This document shows, in pieces, positions 50,598 to 60,126 of a stretch of DNA of 64,000 nucleotides; positions within the stretch are counted from its first letter, which is position 1, and each line of letters starts with the position of its first letter. The notes under the pieces are model-generated. The model saw only the letters and a program-made list of their open reading frames with translations, had not been told where the DNA came from and searched no databases. The stretch lies in contig CAWKAV010000016.1 of NCBI GenBank assembly GCA_963847735.1, positions 124,001 to 188,000 on the forward strand. The letters are read 5' to 3'. Source of the stretch: CAWKAV01 sp963847735 (lineage in GTDB: Bacteria > Desulfobacterota > Desulfuromonadia > Desulfuromonadales > BM103). Position numbers and translations under genes: made by a program.

Positions 50598-51554
50598 TCA
50601 GACAATACCCTCATAAAGAACGCTGGTTAGGTAGCGCTCTCCGGAATCCGGCAAAATTACGACGATCGTTTTGCCCTTGAATTCAGGGAGAGCCGAAAGC
50701 CTGACGGCGACTGCCGCTGCGGCACCGCAGGAGATGCCGGCAAGAATGCCTTCTTCGCGGGCCAGGCGGCGGGCATATTCAATCGCCTCGTCGTTACTGA
50801 CCTGCTCGACGCGGTCAACCAGCTTCAAATCAAGATTGTCAGGAATAAATCCGGCACCGATACCTTGTATCTTGTGCGGGCCGGGCTGCAGAGCTTCTCC
50901 GGCGAGTTTCTGCGTGATCACCGCACTGTCAGAAGGTTCCACGGCCACCGAAAGAATCTGCCTGGCGCGGACTTCCTTGAAATAGCGGGAGATACCGGTA
51001 ATCGTGCCGCCGGTGCCGACTCCGGAAATGAGTACATCGACATGACCATCGGTATCGTCCCAGATCTCAGGACCGGTAGTTTTTAGGTGAATGGCCGGGT
51101 TTGCCGGATTCTTGAACTGGTGCGGCAGAAAATATCGGTCCGGATCGCCTGCGGTAATCGCTTCCGCTTCGGCGATAGCGCCGCCCATGCCCTTTGCGCC
51201 AGGGGTCAGGATCAGGTTGGCACCTAACGCCTTGAGAACTTTACGGCGTTCCAAACTCATCGTTTCAGGCATGGTCAGGGTGATGGGGATGCCGCGTGCT
51301 GCTGCGACAAAGGCGAGGGCGATACCGGTGTTGCCGCTGGTTGGTTCAATAATTTCCCGTCCGGGACCGAGCAGCCCCTTCTCTTCAGCATCCCAGATCA
51401 TCGAAGCACCGATGCGGCACTTGACCGAATAAGCCGGATTGCGACCCTCGATTTTTGCAAGGATTATAGCTCCACCCTCTGATCCTATACGATTCAGGCG
51501 TACCAGTGGAGTGCGCCCGATCGAAAGCGAATTGTCTTTATACACCTGACCCAT
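50598..51554 (-). CDS. cysK: Cysteine synthase A
   Basis: The 318-residue protein joins sulfide to O-acetylserine. The PLP lysine is in SVKCRIG, the substrate loop in PTSGNTGIALAFVAA, the phosphate-binding loop in GVGTGGTITGISRYF, and the tail PDSGERYLTSVLYEGIV is typical of CysK. An aaggag site precedes the ATG. It is separated from the riboswitch operon and has its own leader, with no second S-box. Confidence 0.97.
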   Translation of the reverse strand: MGQVYKDNSLSIGRTPLVRLNRIGSEGGAIILAKIEGRNPAYSVKCRIGASMIWDAEEKGLLGPGREIIEPTSGNTGIALAFVAAARGIPITLTMPETMSLERRKVLKALGANLILTPGAKGMGGAIAEAEAITAGDPDRYFLPHQFKNPANPAIHLKTTGPEIWDDTDGHVDVLISGVGTGGTITGISRYFKEVRARQILSVAVEPSDSAVITQKLAGEALQPGPHKIQGIGAGFIPDNLDLKLVDRVEQVSNDEAIEYARRLAREEGILAGISCGAAAAVAVRLSALPEFKGKTIVVILPDSGERYLTSVLYEGIV

Positions 51555-51812
51555 GACAAGCTCCTTTTCTGATTAAGTAACCAGTTATTTTACAATAATT
51601 CATACGCACGAGGAAATTGTATTCAGGAAAACACATCTTCATACTGTAATAAATGAACAGTACTAAGACTCAGCATTATAGTCAAGTATAAGATTGAACA
51701 ATACCAGTATACCAGAATATTGATGTGCCATGAGTGGTTATCAGTGAAAAGATTGTGTTACGGAGGATGAAGTCCTTGAAGGTGAGTTGAAAAAATGGCG
51801 CGGTCCAGACAA

Positions 51813-52538
51813 TCAGCCGCCCAGGTAGGCTTTTTTAACCTCGGGATTTCCCAGTAATTCTTGACTGGTTCCTTCGGCGGCAATTTCTCCGGTGTCCAGG
51901 ACGTAGCCGCGGTGGGCCAGATGAAGGGCAAGATGAGCGTTCTGTTCGACAAGCAGGATAGTCATGCCCTCTTCATTCAACCTTTTGAGGGTGCGAAAGA
52001 GGTCATATTTAAGGCGCGGGGCCAGCCCCATAGAGGGTTCGTCTAAAAGCAGGAAGTTACAGCCGGTCATCAGAGCGCGGCCGACGGCAAGCATCTGCTG
52101 TTCACCGCCGGAAAGAGATTCGCTGCGTTGCTTTCGCCGTTCATGCAGACGTGGGAAAAGATCAAAAATCCTTTGGTACTCAGGTTTGAGATCAGCACCC
52201 CGTTCACGGGAATAGGTGGCCAGTTCCAGGTTTTCCATAACTGTCAGGTTGCCGAAGATGCGACGACCTTCAGGAACCAGTGCCATCTTAAGATTTTTGA
52301 CAACATCGCTGGGCCTGGTTTTCAGAATCGATTCTCCGCGGAATTTGATGTCACCGGCAATCACCCGGGGTGCCTCTGGGGGAACCAATCGGCAGATACT
52401 GTGCAGGCTGGTGGTCTTGCCAGCACCGTTAGCACCGATCAGAGTCACGATCTCACCCTCGTTGACATGGAAACTGATCCCATGCAATGGCTGGATGTTG
52501 CCGTACTTGACTTCAAGATTTTCGACAGAGAGCAGCAT
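51813..52538 (-). CDS. livF: Branched-chain amino acid ABC transporter ATP-binding protein LivF
   Basis: The 241-residue ATPase has Walker A GANGAGKTTS, signature LSGGEQQML, Walker B LLLDEPSMGL and the LivF-type ending. It is the last gene of the livK-H-M-G-F operon. Its ATG overlaps the livG stop by one base, giving TGATG coupling. The pair LivG/LivF powers import of leucine, isoleucine, valine or related substrates. Confidence 0.95.
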   Translation of the reverse strand: MLLSVENLEVKYGNIQPLHGISFHVNEGEIVTLIGANGAGKTTSLHSICRLVPPEAPRVIAGDIKFRGESILKTRPSDVVKNLKMALVPEGRRIFGNLTVMENLELATYSRERGADLKPEYQRIFDLFPRLHERRKQRSESLSGGEQQMLAVGRALMTGCNFLLLDEPSMGLAPRLKYDLFRTLKRLNEEGMTILLVEQNAHLALHLAHRGYVLDTGEIAAEGTSQELLGNPEVKKAYLGG

Positions 52539-53335
52539 CAGATAATCTCGTCTCCGAGGTAAGCGGTGATGACGGCCGGGTGGTTGCGAATCTCTTCTGG
52601 AACTCCCTCGGCTATGGTCTCTCCAAAGTCGATGACCTTGATATGCGTACAGAGCTCCATCATGACATCCATATGATGCTCGATCATCCAGATGGTGACA
52701 TCAAAGTGACCATGAATCCAGCGTACCAGACGGATCAGCTCCTTGATGTCAGATGAGTTCAAACCGGCAGCTGGCTCATCGAGCATCAGCAGGCTGGGCT
52801 TGCTGGAGAGGGCGCGGGCGATCTCCAGCTTGCGCTGGGTTCCGTAAGGGAGATTCTTGGGGAACTCGTCGGCGAAATCCTGCAGGTCGAATACTTGCAG
52901 AAGCTCACGGGCTTCCTCTTCGATCTGACGCTCTCGTGATTGATAACGACTGCTACGGGCGATCGCATGAAAGAAACCATACTCCAGCTTGCCGTGCTGT
53001 GCGACGCGGATATTGTCCAGCACCGACATGTCATTCCACAGGCGGATGTTCTGAAAGGTTCGCGCGACACCCAGTCCGGTTACCTGGTGAGGTTTCATGC
53101 CAGCAGTATTGACACCATTAATCAGGATTTCGCCACTGGTTGGTTGATAGAAGCCGCTGGTCAGGTTGAACACAGTTGTCTTGCCAGCACCGTTTGGGCC
53201 GATCAGGCCGATCAACTCTCCCGGCTGCAGGCTTACGTTGAAATCGGAAACTGCTGTCAGCCCGCCGAATTGCTGGGTCAGGTGCCTGATTTCGAGAACC
53301 GGTGCAGAATTTATGTCAGGTTTTGATTCATTCAT
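52538..53335 (-). CDS. livG: Branched-chain amino acid ABC transporter ATP-binding protein LivG
   Basis: The 265-residue ATPase has Walker A GPNGAGKTTVF, the signature region LPYGTQRKLEIARAL, Walker B LLMLDEPAAGLN and the LivG hallmark VARTFQNIRLW. It lies between livM and livF on the minus strand. The ribosome-binding site before the ATG is poor. Confidence 0.95.
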   Translation of the reverse strand: MNESKPDINSAPVLEIRHLTQQFGGLTAVSDFNVSLQPGELIGLIGPNGAGKTTVFNLTSGFYQPTSGEILINGVNTAGMKPHQVTGLGVARTFQNIRLWNDMSVLDNIRVAQHGKLEYGFFHAIARSSRYQSRERQIEEEARELLQVFDLQDFADEFPKNLPYGTQRKLEIARALSSKPSLLMLDEPAAGLNSSDIKELIRLVRWIHGHFDVTIWMIEHHMDVMMELCTHIKVIDFGETIAEGVPEEIRNHPAVITAYLGDEII

Positions 53336-53360
53336 AACTAAACAACATTCGTGGTGGAAA

Positions 53361-54398
53361 TCACTTGAATTTATAGAATCGTTTCAGCCACGGAAAAATA
53401 TCTGATAGTTCCCGATTGCCCATGATCCCCTCAGGACGGAACTGCATAACAATGATCAGCAGCAGTGGGATAACGACCCACTTGATAATCTGCAGCGGGC
53501 GTAGAGCTTCGAGCAAGATGGTGAAGATGATTGCTGAGAGGATCGAGCCGCTCAACGAAGCCATGCCACCCAGGTAGACCATCACCAGCACCTCGGTTGA
53601 TTTCAGGATGTTGAAGGAACCGGGGTTAACGTAGCCGATGATATACGCAAAGAGGCCTCCGCCAATCCCGGCCAGGCCTGAGGAAACCATGAAGGTCACA
53701 GTCTTGATCTTGTTGGTATTGACACTCATAATCTCTGCCGCCACTTCGTCCTGGCAGATGGCATTGACCCCTTTACCGAAGGTCGAGGAGACGTAACGGC
53801 GGATCACCCAGACGCAGAAAACGGTAAAGACAAAGACCCAGATCGGCATCCAGGGCAGGTCAACAACGTCTTCCATTGCTGAAATTACCTGCTTCATCCC
53901 CATGAAACCACGTGAGCCACCTATTCCACCAATGTTCTCGATGGTGCTGATTACGATGTAATTAGCTGCGATGGTAATGATCGCCAGGTAGTCGCCACGG
54001 GTCTTATAAGAAGGGATGGCGACCAAAAGGCCAGCTATTGCGGCGGCAACACCGCCAGCCAGAATTATAAAGGGGAAGGCATAGAGGGCCCATTCAGGGT
54101 CGAGTAGCGGCGCGCCAAAGATCTTGTCCTTGGTAAAGAGCCAGACACCGAGAATCGAGGAAACATAAGCGCCAACGCACATGAAGCCAGCGTGCCCACA
54201 GGAGAATTCTCCCATGTTGCCATTAACCAGGTTGAGGCTGGAGGAGAGGATTATATTGACCCCCATGAACATCAGCACTGAGAGAGTGTACAGGCTGAGT
54301 AGCTCCTCGTAGGCAACGTAGGTCAACAGGCCGCCGCAGACGACCAGGATCAATTGTATTGAATAACGTCTCAACATAAAGTCAGATTCATTGGCCAC
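53361..54398 (-). CDS. livM: Branched-chain amino acid ABC transporter permease LivM
   Basis: The 345-residue permease has about nine membrane segments and the LivM core (LNLVNGNMGEFSCGHAGFMCVGAY, GGIGGSRGFMGMKQ). The N-terminal GTG start at 54398 falls inside a short repeat (54394-54422); an ATG seven codons later (54377) is an alternative start. It forms the membrane pore with LivH. Confidence 0.93.
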   Translation of the reverse strand: MANESDFMLRRYSIQLILVVCGGLLTYVAYEELLSLYTLSVLMFMGVNIILSSSLNLVNGNMGEFSCGHAGFMCVGAYVSSILGVWLFTKDKIFGAPLLDPEWALYAFPFIILAGGVAAAIAGLLVAIPSYKTRGDYLAIITIAANYIVISTIENIGGIGGSRGFMGMKQVISAMEDVVDLPWMPIWVFVFTVFCVWVIRRYVSSTFGKGVNAICQDEVAAEIMSVNTNKIKTVTFMVSSGLAGIGGGLFAYIIGYVNPGSFNILKSTEVLVMVYLGGMASLSGSILSAIIFTILLEALRPLQIIKWVVIPLLLIIVMQFRPEGIMGNRELSDIFPWLKRFYKFK

Positions 54399-54516
54399 AG
54401 AGGCACGGAGACACAGAGAAAATCATTTAGCTACGGATTGAACAGAGAGAAAAGGGCAGACGATTTTAAATAATAGTTCTCGTTTTGCCGTTCTCCGTGT
54501 CTCTGTGCCTCCGTGG
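54394..54516. repeat. Inverted pair of short repeats between livM and livH
   Basis: ccacagaggcacggagacac, extending to 54422, and the reverse-oriented ttctccgtgtctctgtgcct, extending to 54516, match at 23 of 26 positions and flank about 70 bases. A related phrase occurs at 22930. Confidence 0.75.
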
Positions 54517-54522
54517 CAGATC

Positions 54523-55434
54523 TTAGATTTTAGTTGTCTTGGCAATTCCGAAGAGCCCCGTCGGCCGGAACGCCAGGATGACTAGTAACACAGTGAATGC
54601 AATCAGATCCCGGAAAGTCGAAGGGAAAAAAGCGACCACCAGAATCTCGACAGCACCGAGCAGGAAGCCGCCGAGGAAAGCCCCACGAATGTCACCGATA
54701 CCGCCGACCACGGCGGCGATAAATGCTTTCCAGCCGATCAGTGCTCCCATGTAGGGGTCAAGGATCGGGTAGGACATCGCGAACAGTATGCCTGCAAGAC
54801 CGGCCATGCCCGAACCGAGCACGAAGGTGATGACAATGATGTTGTCCATCGGGATACCCATCAAAGGCACAGCGAACTTATCGTAAGAAATTGCCCGCAT
54901 CGCCATACCGACTCTGGTTTTTGTGACGATTTTATGCAGTGCAAAAAAAGCCAGAATAGTCGTCACGATAACGGCAACCTTGAGGTTGGTGAAGATGACC
55001 CCGCCGACGTTGTAGATATTTTCAGTGATCATCGGCGGGAAAGCTTTACGGCTGGCACCGAGCACGGCCAGATTGGCGTTCTCAAGAATCAGGCCACACA
55101 TCAGGGCAGTAATGACGACATAAAGCCGGTTTGCACCTTTGCGGCGCAGTGGTCGGTAGGCGATACGCTCGAGAGCGACACCGACCATCGAGGTCAGGAT
55201 CATTGTGAGTGGAATCGTCAGCGCCAAGGCAACCCAACCGGGTAACCCGGCTGCGGTGAGAAAGAAGGTCGCCACAAAGAAGGCGATATAAGCGCCGACC
55301 ATAAAGATGTCGCCGTGGGCAAAGTTGATCAGGGTCAGTACGCCATAGACCAGGGTGTAGCCTAGGGCGATCAGGGCGTAGAAACTCCCCCACTGCAGGG
55401 CATTAATAATGTTTTGAATTATGGTTACGAGCAC
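54523..55434 (-). CDS. livH: Branched-chain amino acid ABC transporter permease LivH
   Basis: The 303-residue permease begins with the LivH phrase YALIALGYTLVYGVLTLINFAHGDIFMVGAY and has about eight membrane helices, including the EAA-like AAVVGGIGDIRGAFLGGFLLG. The start is GTG at 55434, with no clear Shine-Dalgarno site. An upstream hairpin separates it from the binding-protein gene. Confidence 0.94.
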   Translation of the reverse strand: MLVTIIQNIINALQWGSFYALIALGYTLVYGVLTLINFAHGDIFMVGAYIAFFVATFFLTAAGLPGWVALALTIPLTMILTSMVGVALERIAYRPLRRKGANRLYVVITALMCGLILENANLAVLGASRKAFPPMITENIYNVGGVIFTNLKVAVIVTTILAFFALHKIVTKTRVGMAMRAISYDKFAVPLMGIPMDNIIVITFVLGSGMAGLAGILFAMSYPILDPYMGALIGWKAFIAAVVGGIGDIRGAFLGGFLLGAVEILVVAFFPSTFRDLIAFTVLLVILAFRPTGLFGIAKTTKI

Positions 55435-55468
55435 TTGGCTAAAATCCCGTGAAGCGCTTATTACGCAA

Positions 55469-55502
55469 ATGACAGGCTGGAACTAAGTCCCAGCCTGTCA
55501 TG
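55469..55502 (-). terminator. Intercistronic hairpin between livK and livH
   Basis: Perfect 12-bp stem atgacaggctgg / ccagcctgtcat with a 10-base loop. It probably stops part of the transcripts so that the binding protein is made in excess of the permease. Confidence 0.8.
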
Positions 55503-55544
55503 TTGTACCTCAATCCGATTTTCTAATCAACCGGTGAATTAACG

Positions 55545-56708
55545 TTAGGGGCAGACCGACTTGGTGAATTCGAACTCACCAGTCTGGCTAATCTTGACGA
55601 CAACAGCACACTTGATGGGGTCGCCCTGCTCGTCAAACTTCATCGAGCCGGTGATACCCTCGAAAGTGGTGATGGCCGCCATGCCTTCACGAACGGCTTT
55701 GCGGTCTTTTTTAAGTTTTCCAGTCAGCTCGCCAGCATTTTGGATGGCCAGCAGGACGACGCGAGTTGCATCCCAGGTCAGAGCGGCGACGTCGTCAGGA
55801 GTGGCACCGTACTTGGCGCTGAATCGATCGATGAATTCCTTGGTGGCACCGGTGGCGCCAGCGGCTGCGTAGTGAGTGGAAAAGGAGAGTCCTTTGCAGT
55901 CGTCGCCGCACAAGGTCATCAGTTCTGCGGAGCCCCAGGAGTCTGATCCCATGAACTCACCTTTATAGCCAAGCTTGCGTGCCTGAGGAACAATCAGCGC
56001 GACCTGGTTGTAGTTGTCGGGAACAAAGATAAAGTCAGGTTTGGTGGCGATGATCGTGGTCAGCTGGGCGCTGAAGTCCTGGTCTTTGGTGCCATGGCTC
56101 TCGAAAGCGAGGACGGTGTTGGCGCCCATTTTCTTCTCAAACTCAGCTTTGAAGATTTCGGCCAACCCCTTGGAGTAGTCATTGGACAGATCGTAGAGAA
56201 CAGCAGAAGTTTTTGCGTTGAAAGTCTCAACAGCAAAGTTGACGGCAACCGGACCTTGAAAGGGGTCGAGGAAAGCAGCACGGAAGACCCATGGGCGATT
56301 AAAGGTAGTGTCAGGATTGGTCGACCAGGGGGTGACCATAACGGTTTCGTTGTCATTGGCTACCTGGCCGGCCGGTACGGCCTGCTTGGAGGAGTTGGGG
56401 CCGATCATCGCCAGGACTTCATCTTTCTCGATCAGCTTGAGAGCGGTGGTCACGGCCGATTCAGCTTTGGCCTCGTTGTCCTCGTAGATGAACTCAAGCA
56501 TGTATTTTTTGCCGCCGACCTCGAGGCCGCCAGCGCCATTGATGTCAGCCTTGAGCATTTCAGCAGATTGTTTTGACATTTCGCCAACTTTTGGAATGTC
56601 GCCGGTCAATGGGATGTTGAAGCCGATTTTGATTGTGTCAGCGGCGAGGGCGGGAGTCGCAAACAGGGCGACCAGGGACAATACAATAAGAAATCTCAGC
56701 TTTTTCAT
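55545..56708 (-). CDS. livK: Branched-chain amino acid ABC transporter substrate-binding protein
   Basis: The 387-residue protein has a signal peptide (LRFLIVLSLVALFATPALA) and the type I periplasmic fold of leucine-binding proteins (IKIGFNIPLTGDIPKVGEMSK, IGPNSSKQAVPAG, DDVAALTWDATRVVLLAIQNAG). It would deliver the ligand to LivHM. The ATG at 56708 follows tggagga; the longer ORF is not used. It is the first gene of the liv operon. Confidence 0.95.
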   Translation of the reverse strand: MKKLRFLIVLSLVALFATPALAADTIKIGFNIPLTGDIPKVGEMSKQSAEMLKADINGAGGLEVGGKKYMLEFIYEDNEAKAESAVTTALKLIEKDEVLAMIGPNSSKQAVPAGQVANDNETVMVTPWSTNPDTTFNRPWVFRAAFLDPFQGPVAVNFAVETFNAKTSAVLYDLSNDYSKGLAEIFKAEFEKKMGANTVLAFESHGTKDQDFSAQLTTIIATKPDFIFVPDNYNQVALIVPQARKLGYKGEFMGSDSWGSAELMTLCGDDCKGLSFSTHYAAAGATGATKEFIDRFSAKYGATPDDVAALTWDATRVVLLAIQNAGELTGKLKKDRKAVREGMAAITTFEGITGSMKFDEQGDPIKCAVVVKISQTGEFEFTKSVCP

Positions 56709-56835
56709 CTGTCTCCTCCACGGGTTTAATGTACACCAGATACTGTGTGCCACGGAATGTGGAACATAAAAGGGAATTAATTTTATTTGCCTTGTAAAAC
56801 CAGACGTTTAAGTACACCAGCCTGAGACGTATTTG

Positions 56836-57831
56836 TCAAGTCGGTTTGCCCGTTTTTATTGTCCTCCAGCTGTTGACCCTAACGGTATCCACCTGATGAG
56901 ATCTGTCCAGGTGCAGCACCAGGTCGGCCCGGTCAGGCATTTCGGTAAGCATATGCCGGGTCAGACGTTCATAGTGCATGATAAATCGACGCAGAGCCGC
57001 GTCATCCATAAGCTTGGTGATTGTAACCCCCGGCGATTGCGCTGCAAGTTTTTTCTCCTGTAGCCCCCGCCAGGCAAAGACGCTGTTCATATCGGGGACC
57101 TCCAGCATGATCAACAGGTCGAGCATGGCAAACAGGGTGCTATAGTCACCGGCAAGTTGCGTGTTGACATGATGACGCCAGAGGCCCCGTGGATCTTCCT
57201 GCTCTTCTAGAATGTTGACCGGCTTGTCCAGGTCGTCGTCATGCTGGGGTCGGGCGCCAACGCACCAGCCTTCGAACAGAATAATGTCAAACGGCAGTTC
57301 AACCACCTGCCATGCAGCGCGATGAGAACGATCATCGATGGCCTTGTCGAAAGACGGTATGATGATTCTTTTCCCGGGGTTTTGAGCTGACAGCTCTTTC
57401 AGGAGTTTCATACCCATACCGACGTCGTGGGTGCCGGGCACGCCGCGTGTCGCCAGGAGCGGATGCACTTTCAAGCCGAGCCGGTTACGTTCTGCTCTGG
57501 TTTGATAGAGATCATCAATGGAGAGAGTGGTGACCCGCAGGCCGAAGCCGCTTTGCAACAGCACGGTCAACAAGCTGCAGAGGGTGGTTTTGCCAGAGCC
57601 CTGCGCACCGTTTATGCCGACAACCAGGGGGGCTGTTTGCATGCCTGTGGCTTTTGCCAGCGCCGCTGCCAAGGGCAGGTAGATGCGCGACAGGATTGTC
57701 TCCGGCAGGCCGGTAATCTGTAAAGCGGTCAGGGCTCGTTGAAACGGCTCACAGAGCCGGGTGTGCAGAAGTGACAACTCTTGATCAGTCAGGCCGTGAG
57801 TCTGGGTCGGCAAAGTGTCGTGGTAAGTCAT
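56836..57831 (-). CDS. P-loop kinase, D-glycerate 3-kinase-like
   Basis: The 331-residue protein has Walker A GINGAQGSGKTTLC, the DDLY motif in LSIDDLYQTRAERNRLG, and FEGWCVGARPQ, which match the glycerate kinase (GLYK/YggC) branch of phosphoribulokinase-uridine kinase-like enzymes. It would phosphorylate D-glycerate to 3-phosphoglycerate. It lies just downstream of the PAS-exonuclease gene on the same strand with a 14-base gap. The start has no obvious Shine-Dalgarno site. Confidence 0.85.
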   Translation of the reverse strand: MTYHDTLPTQTHGLTDQELSLLHTRLCEPFQRALTALQITGLPETILSRIYLPLAAALAKATGMQTAPLVVGINGAQGSGKTTLCSLLTVLLQSGFGLRVTTLSIDDLYQTRAERNRLGLKVHPLLATRGVPGTHDVGMGMKLLKELSAQNPGKRIIIPSFDKAIDDRSHRAAWQVVELPFDIILFEGWCVGARPQHDDDLDKPVNILEEQEDPRGLWRHHVNTQLAGDYSTLFAMLDLLIMLEVPDMNSVFAWRGLQEKKLAAQSPGVTITKLMDDAALRRFIMHYERLTRHMLTEMPDRADLVLHLDRSHQVDTVRVNSWRTIKTGKPT

Positions 57832-57845
57832 GAGTCGGATTATAC

Positions 57846-60038
57846 TCAGTACCTGATCTTGACAAAGGGTGATTTGATCGAGGCCTTGAGTGCCTCTTCC
57901 AGGGTTCGTATTCCCTGGGCTTCCAGAAGCGGAATCAGCTTCAAAAGAATCTCTGCGGTAACCAGCGCATCGCCCAGGGCTGTATGTCGCCCGACGATCG
58001 TGATGTTGAAGCGCTCGGCAATGGCATCGAGGGAATGGCCTTCCTGGTTCGGGTGCACCACTGAGGAAAGCAGCAGCGTGTCAAGGACCGGGTTGTCAAA
58101 TTGCAGTCCTGTGGCCTCCTCTTTCAACTGTAGAAAGCGCATGTCGAAAGCGGCGTTGTGGGCAACCAATACGGAATCCTGGACAAACTTGTGAAAGACC
58201 GGCAAAACCTGGTAGATGGTCGGCTGTGACGGCAGCAGCTCGGGGTCGATGCCGTGGACCTGTACAGAGGAGTTTGGCACCGGCCGCTGCGGGTTGACCA
58301 GCTGGTCGATGCATTCATTGTGCAGCAGCCGACCGTTGACGATGCGCACGGCGCCGAGTTGAACAATTTCATCCCCCTCGGAAGGATTGAGGCCGGTTGT
58401 CTCGGTATCGAAGGCTACGAAGGTTAGCTTACGCAGCGCCACCTCGCCGAGCGCGTCCTGACCTGGCTGGTGGAAGAGATCGAATTCGTAGGAGACGGGC
58501 CGGGGGCCAACTGCAGAATGCAGGTCAGCACGCTCTTCGACGAGTGCGGTCGGCAGGGTCAGGCTGACGCCGTTGCAGAAGTCTCGTTCTGCCTCCATAA
58601 GGGTGATTGCTCCTTCATGTCCGGTAATAATGGTTGTCGGAGAGTCTGACGCTCCTTCGCTGGCCATGAAGAGCGGGGAGGCCATCCAGTCGCGGACTGT
58701 CAGGCTGGAAACAATTTGCTCTGTCCATTGCAATGAGAGGGTCGCCGCGGGGCCGAAGTTGCTATTGATCTGCAACCTCATGGCAGTGATCCCGTATTCG
58801 GCGTTCAAAAGGCCCGCCAGGTTTGTAACCAGCTGCACGATGGCATAGCTGTCTATCTTCAGCCAGATGGTTTCCTCGGCAAGGGCTTCAGCCTGCATTG
58901 CGAAGCGATCGTGAAGATTCCTGGCGATCAGTTTCATGAGGGTGTCGGCCAGAACATTCTCTCGATTACCATAAGCACGTCGATGTTCACTGTAGAGTTT
59001 CCTGGCCAGCGCCAACTGCTCTTCAAGGTCACTACCGATCTGCTTAATGACCTGGCGATGACGATTGCAGGCGACATCGCCGGTGTCCGGCAGATCGCCG
59101 ACGGCATTGATCCCCTTGTGCAGCTTGCCGAGCGAATTCTGCACAGCGTCAATCATGCCCTGCAGCAATCTATCTCGCTCGTTGTCAGCCTCGACTTCGC
59201 CAGTAATGTCCTCCAGAGAAAGAACGAAGCCGGAGAGGGCCCGGGTCTCCCCTTCGTTGATAGCGACCGGTGCCATATTGACTCGTATAAAGCGGCTGCC
59301 GCATAGTTTTGTCATCAAGCCGAGGGCCGGTTTTGCCTGGTCTTCGGCAAAAGCGTGGTTCATGACTTCCAGGCTATGGACCAGCGGACCTCTCTCCAGG
59401 GTTCCAAATATGGAGCGACCCAGACCGATGGCCCCGCCGTTTTCCTGAGCCGTCTTCGTTGGCTGCAGCATCTCCTGGGCCAGGGGATTGTAAAGCAGAA
59501 TTTTGCCGTCCCTGTTACAGACCACGACCCCACAGGGCAATTCCGACATCAGTGCGGCAAGGCGATTGCGTTCTTCCTTGAGGGCAAAGCTTGATCGGAG
59601 GATCCTGCCATCGACCTCATTCTGCAACTTCTGGAAGGCTTCGGCAGATTCGTTGATAACGCTTGCCAGCATAACCAGCTCATGAGCGCCAGCGATCGTG
59701 ATGCGATAGTTCGGGTTGGCTGTGGTGATCAGGCGTGCCTGTTCAGCCATGCGTAAGACCGGAATGATGTAATAGCGAAAGAGCAGGCTGACCATGGTGC
59801 AGATGAAAGCGACCAGGATGATCGAACCGATAAACGGGAATGGGATCAGTTTATCAAAAAGTTCTGCAAAGAGGGCTTTCTCATCCGTTGCCAGGTTCAG
59901 GTAAGACGCTTCAAAGCTGCCAAGGAGGACAGTGAAGATAACAGTGATAATCCCGGTCAGGAATAGCCAGTATTTGACTGTCGGGGACAATTTTTCGTCA
60001 AGGCGTTTCAGCAAAACAGGCTCCTGAGTGTGGGGCAT
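57846..60038 (-). CDS. Membrane-anchored HAMP-PAS protein fused to a DnaQ-type 3'-5' exonuclease
   Basis: The 730-residue protein has two membrane helices (about 24-44 and 70-90). A HAMP-like segment (IPVLRMAEQARLITTANPNYRI), a PAS domain at about 160-260 (LPCGVVVCNRDGKILLYNPLA) and a region resembling a degenerate histidine kinase core at about 290-500 follow. A complete DEDDh exonuclease occupies about 540-730 (VAFDTETTGLNPSEGDE, AHNAAFDMRFL, HTALGDALVTAEIL). The fusion links a membrane sensor to a nuclease fold. The ATG at 60038 is used, but TTG 60014 follows a ggag and may be the real start. DnaQ-like proteins often accompany DUF294/VC_2705 genes, here 14 kb away. Confidence 0.88.
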   Translation of the reverse strand: MPHTQEPVLLKRLDEKLSPTVKYWLFLTGIITVIFTVLLGSFEASYLNLATDEKALFAELFDKLIPFPFIGSIILVAFICTMVSLLFRYYIIPVLRMAEQARLITTANPNYRITIAGAHELVMLASVINESAEAFQKLQNEVDGRILRSSFALKEERNRLAALMSELPCGVVVCNRDGKILLYNPLAQEMLQPTKTAQENGGAIGLGRSIFGTLERGPLVHSLEVMNHAFAEDQAKPALGLMTKLCGSRFIRVNMAPVAINEGETRALSGFVLSLEDITGEVEADNERDRLLQGMIDAVQNSLGKLHKGINAVGDLPDTGDVACNRHRQVIKQIGSDLEEQLALARKLYSEHRRAYGNRENVLADTLMKLIARNLHDRFAMQAEALAEETIWLKIDSYAIVQLVTNLAGLLNAEYGITAMRLQINSNFGPAATLSLQWTEQIVSSLTVRDWMASPLFMASEGASDSPTTIITGHEGAITLMEAERDFCNGVSLTLPTALVEERADLHSAVGPRPVSYEFDLFHQPGQDALGEVALRKLTFVAFDTETTGLNPSEGDEIVQLGAVRIVNGRLLHNECIDQLVNPQRPVPNSSVQVHGIDPELLPSQPTIYQVLPVFHKFVQDSVLVAHNAAFDMRFLQLKEEATGLQFDNPVLDTLLLSSVVHPNQEGHSLDAIAERFNITIVGRHTALGDALVTAEILLKLIPLLEAQGIRTLEEALKASIKSPFVKIRY

Positions 60039-60126
60039 TCACCATACATATGAGTATAGTATGCAACATCCGTGGGCAGGTTCAACCGTAACCGGAGGTT
60101 TATCCTTTTTGATTCGTTGATCAATA

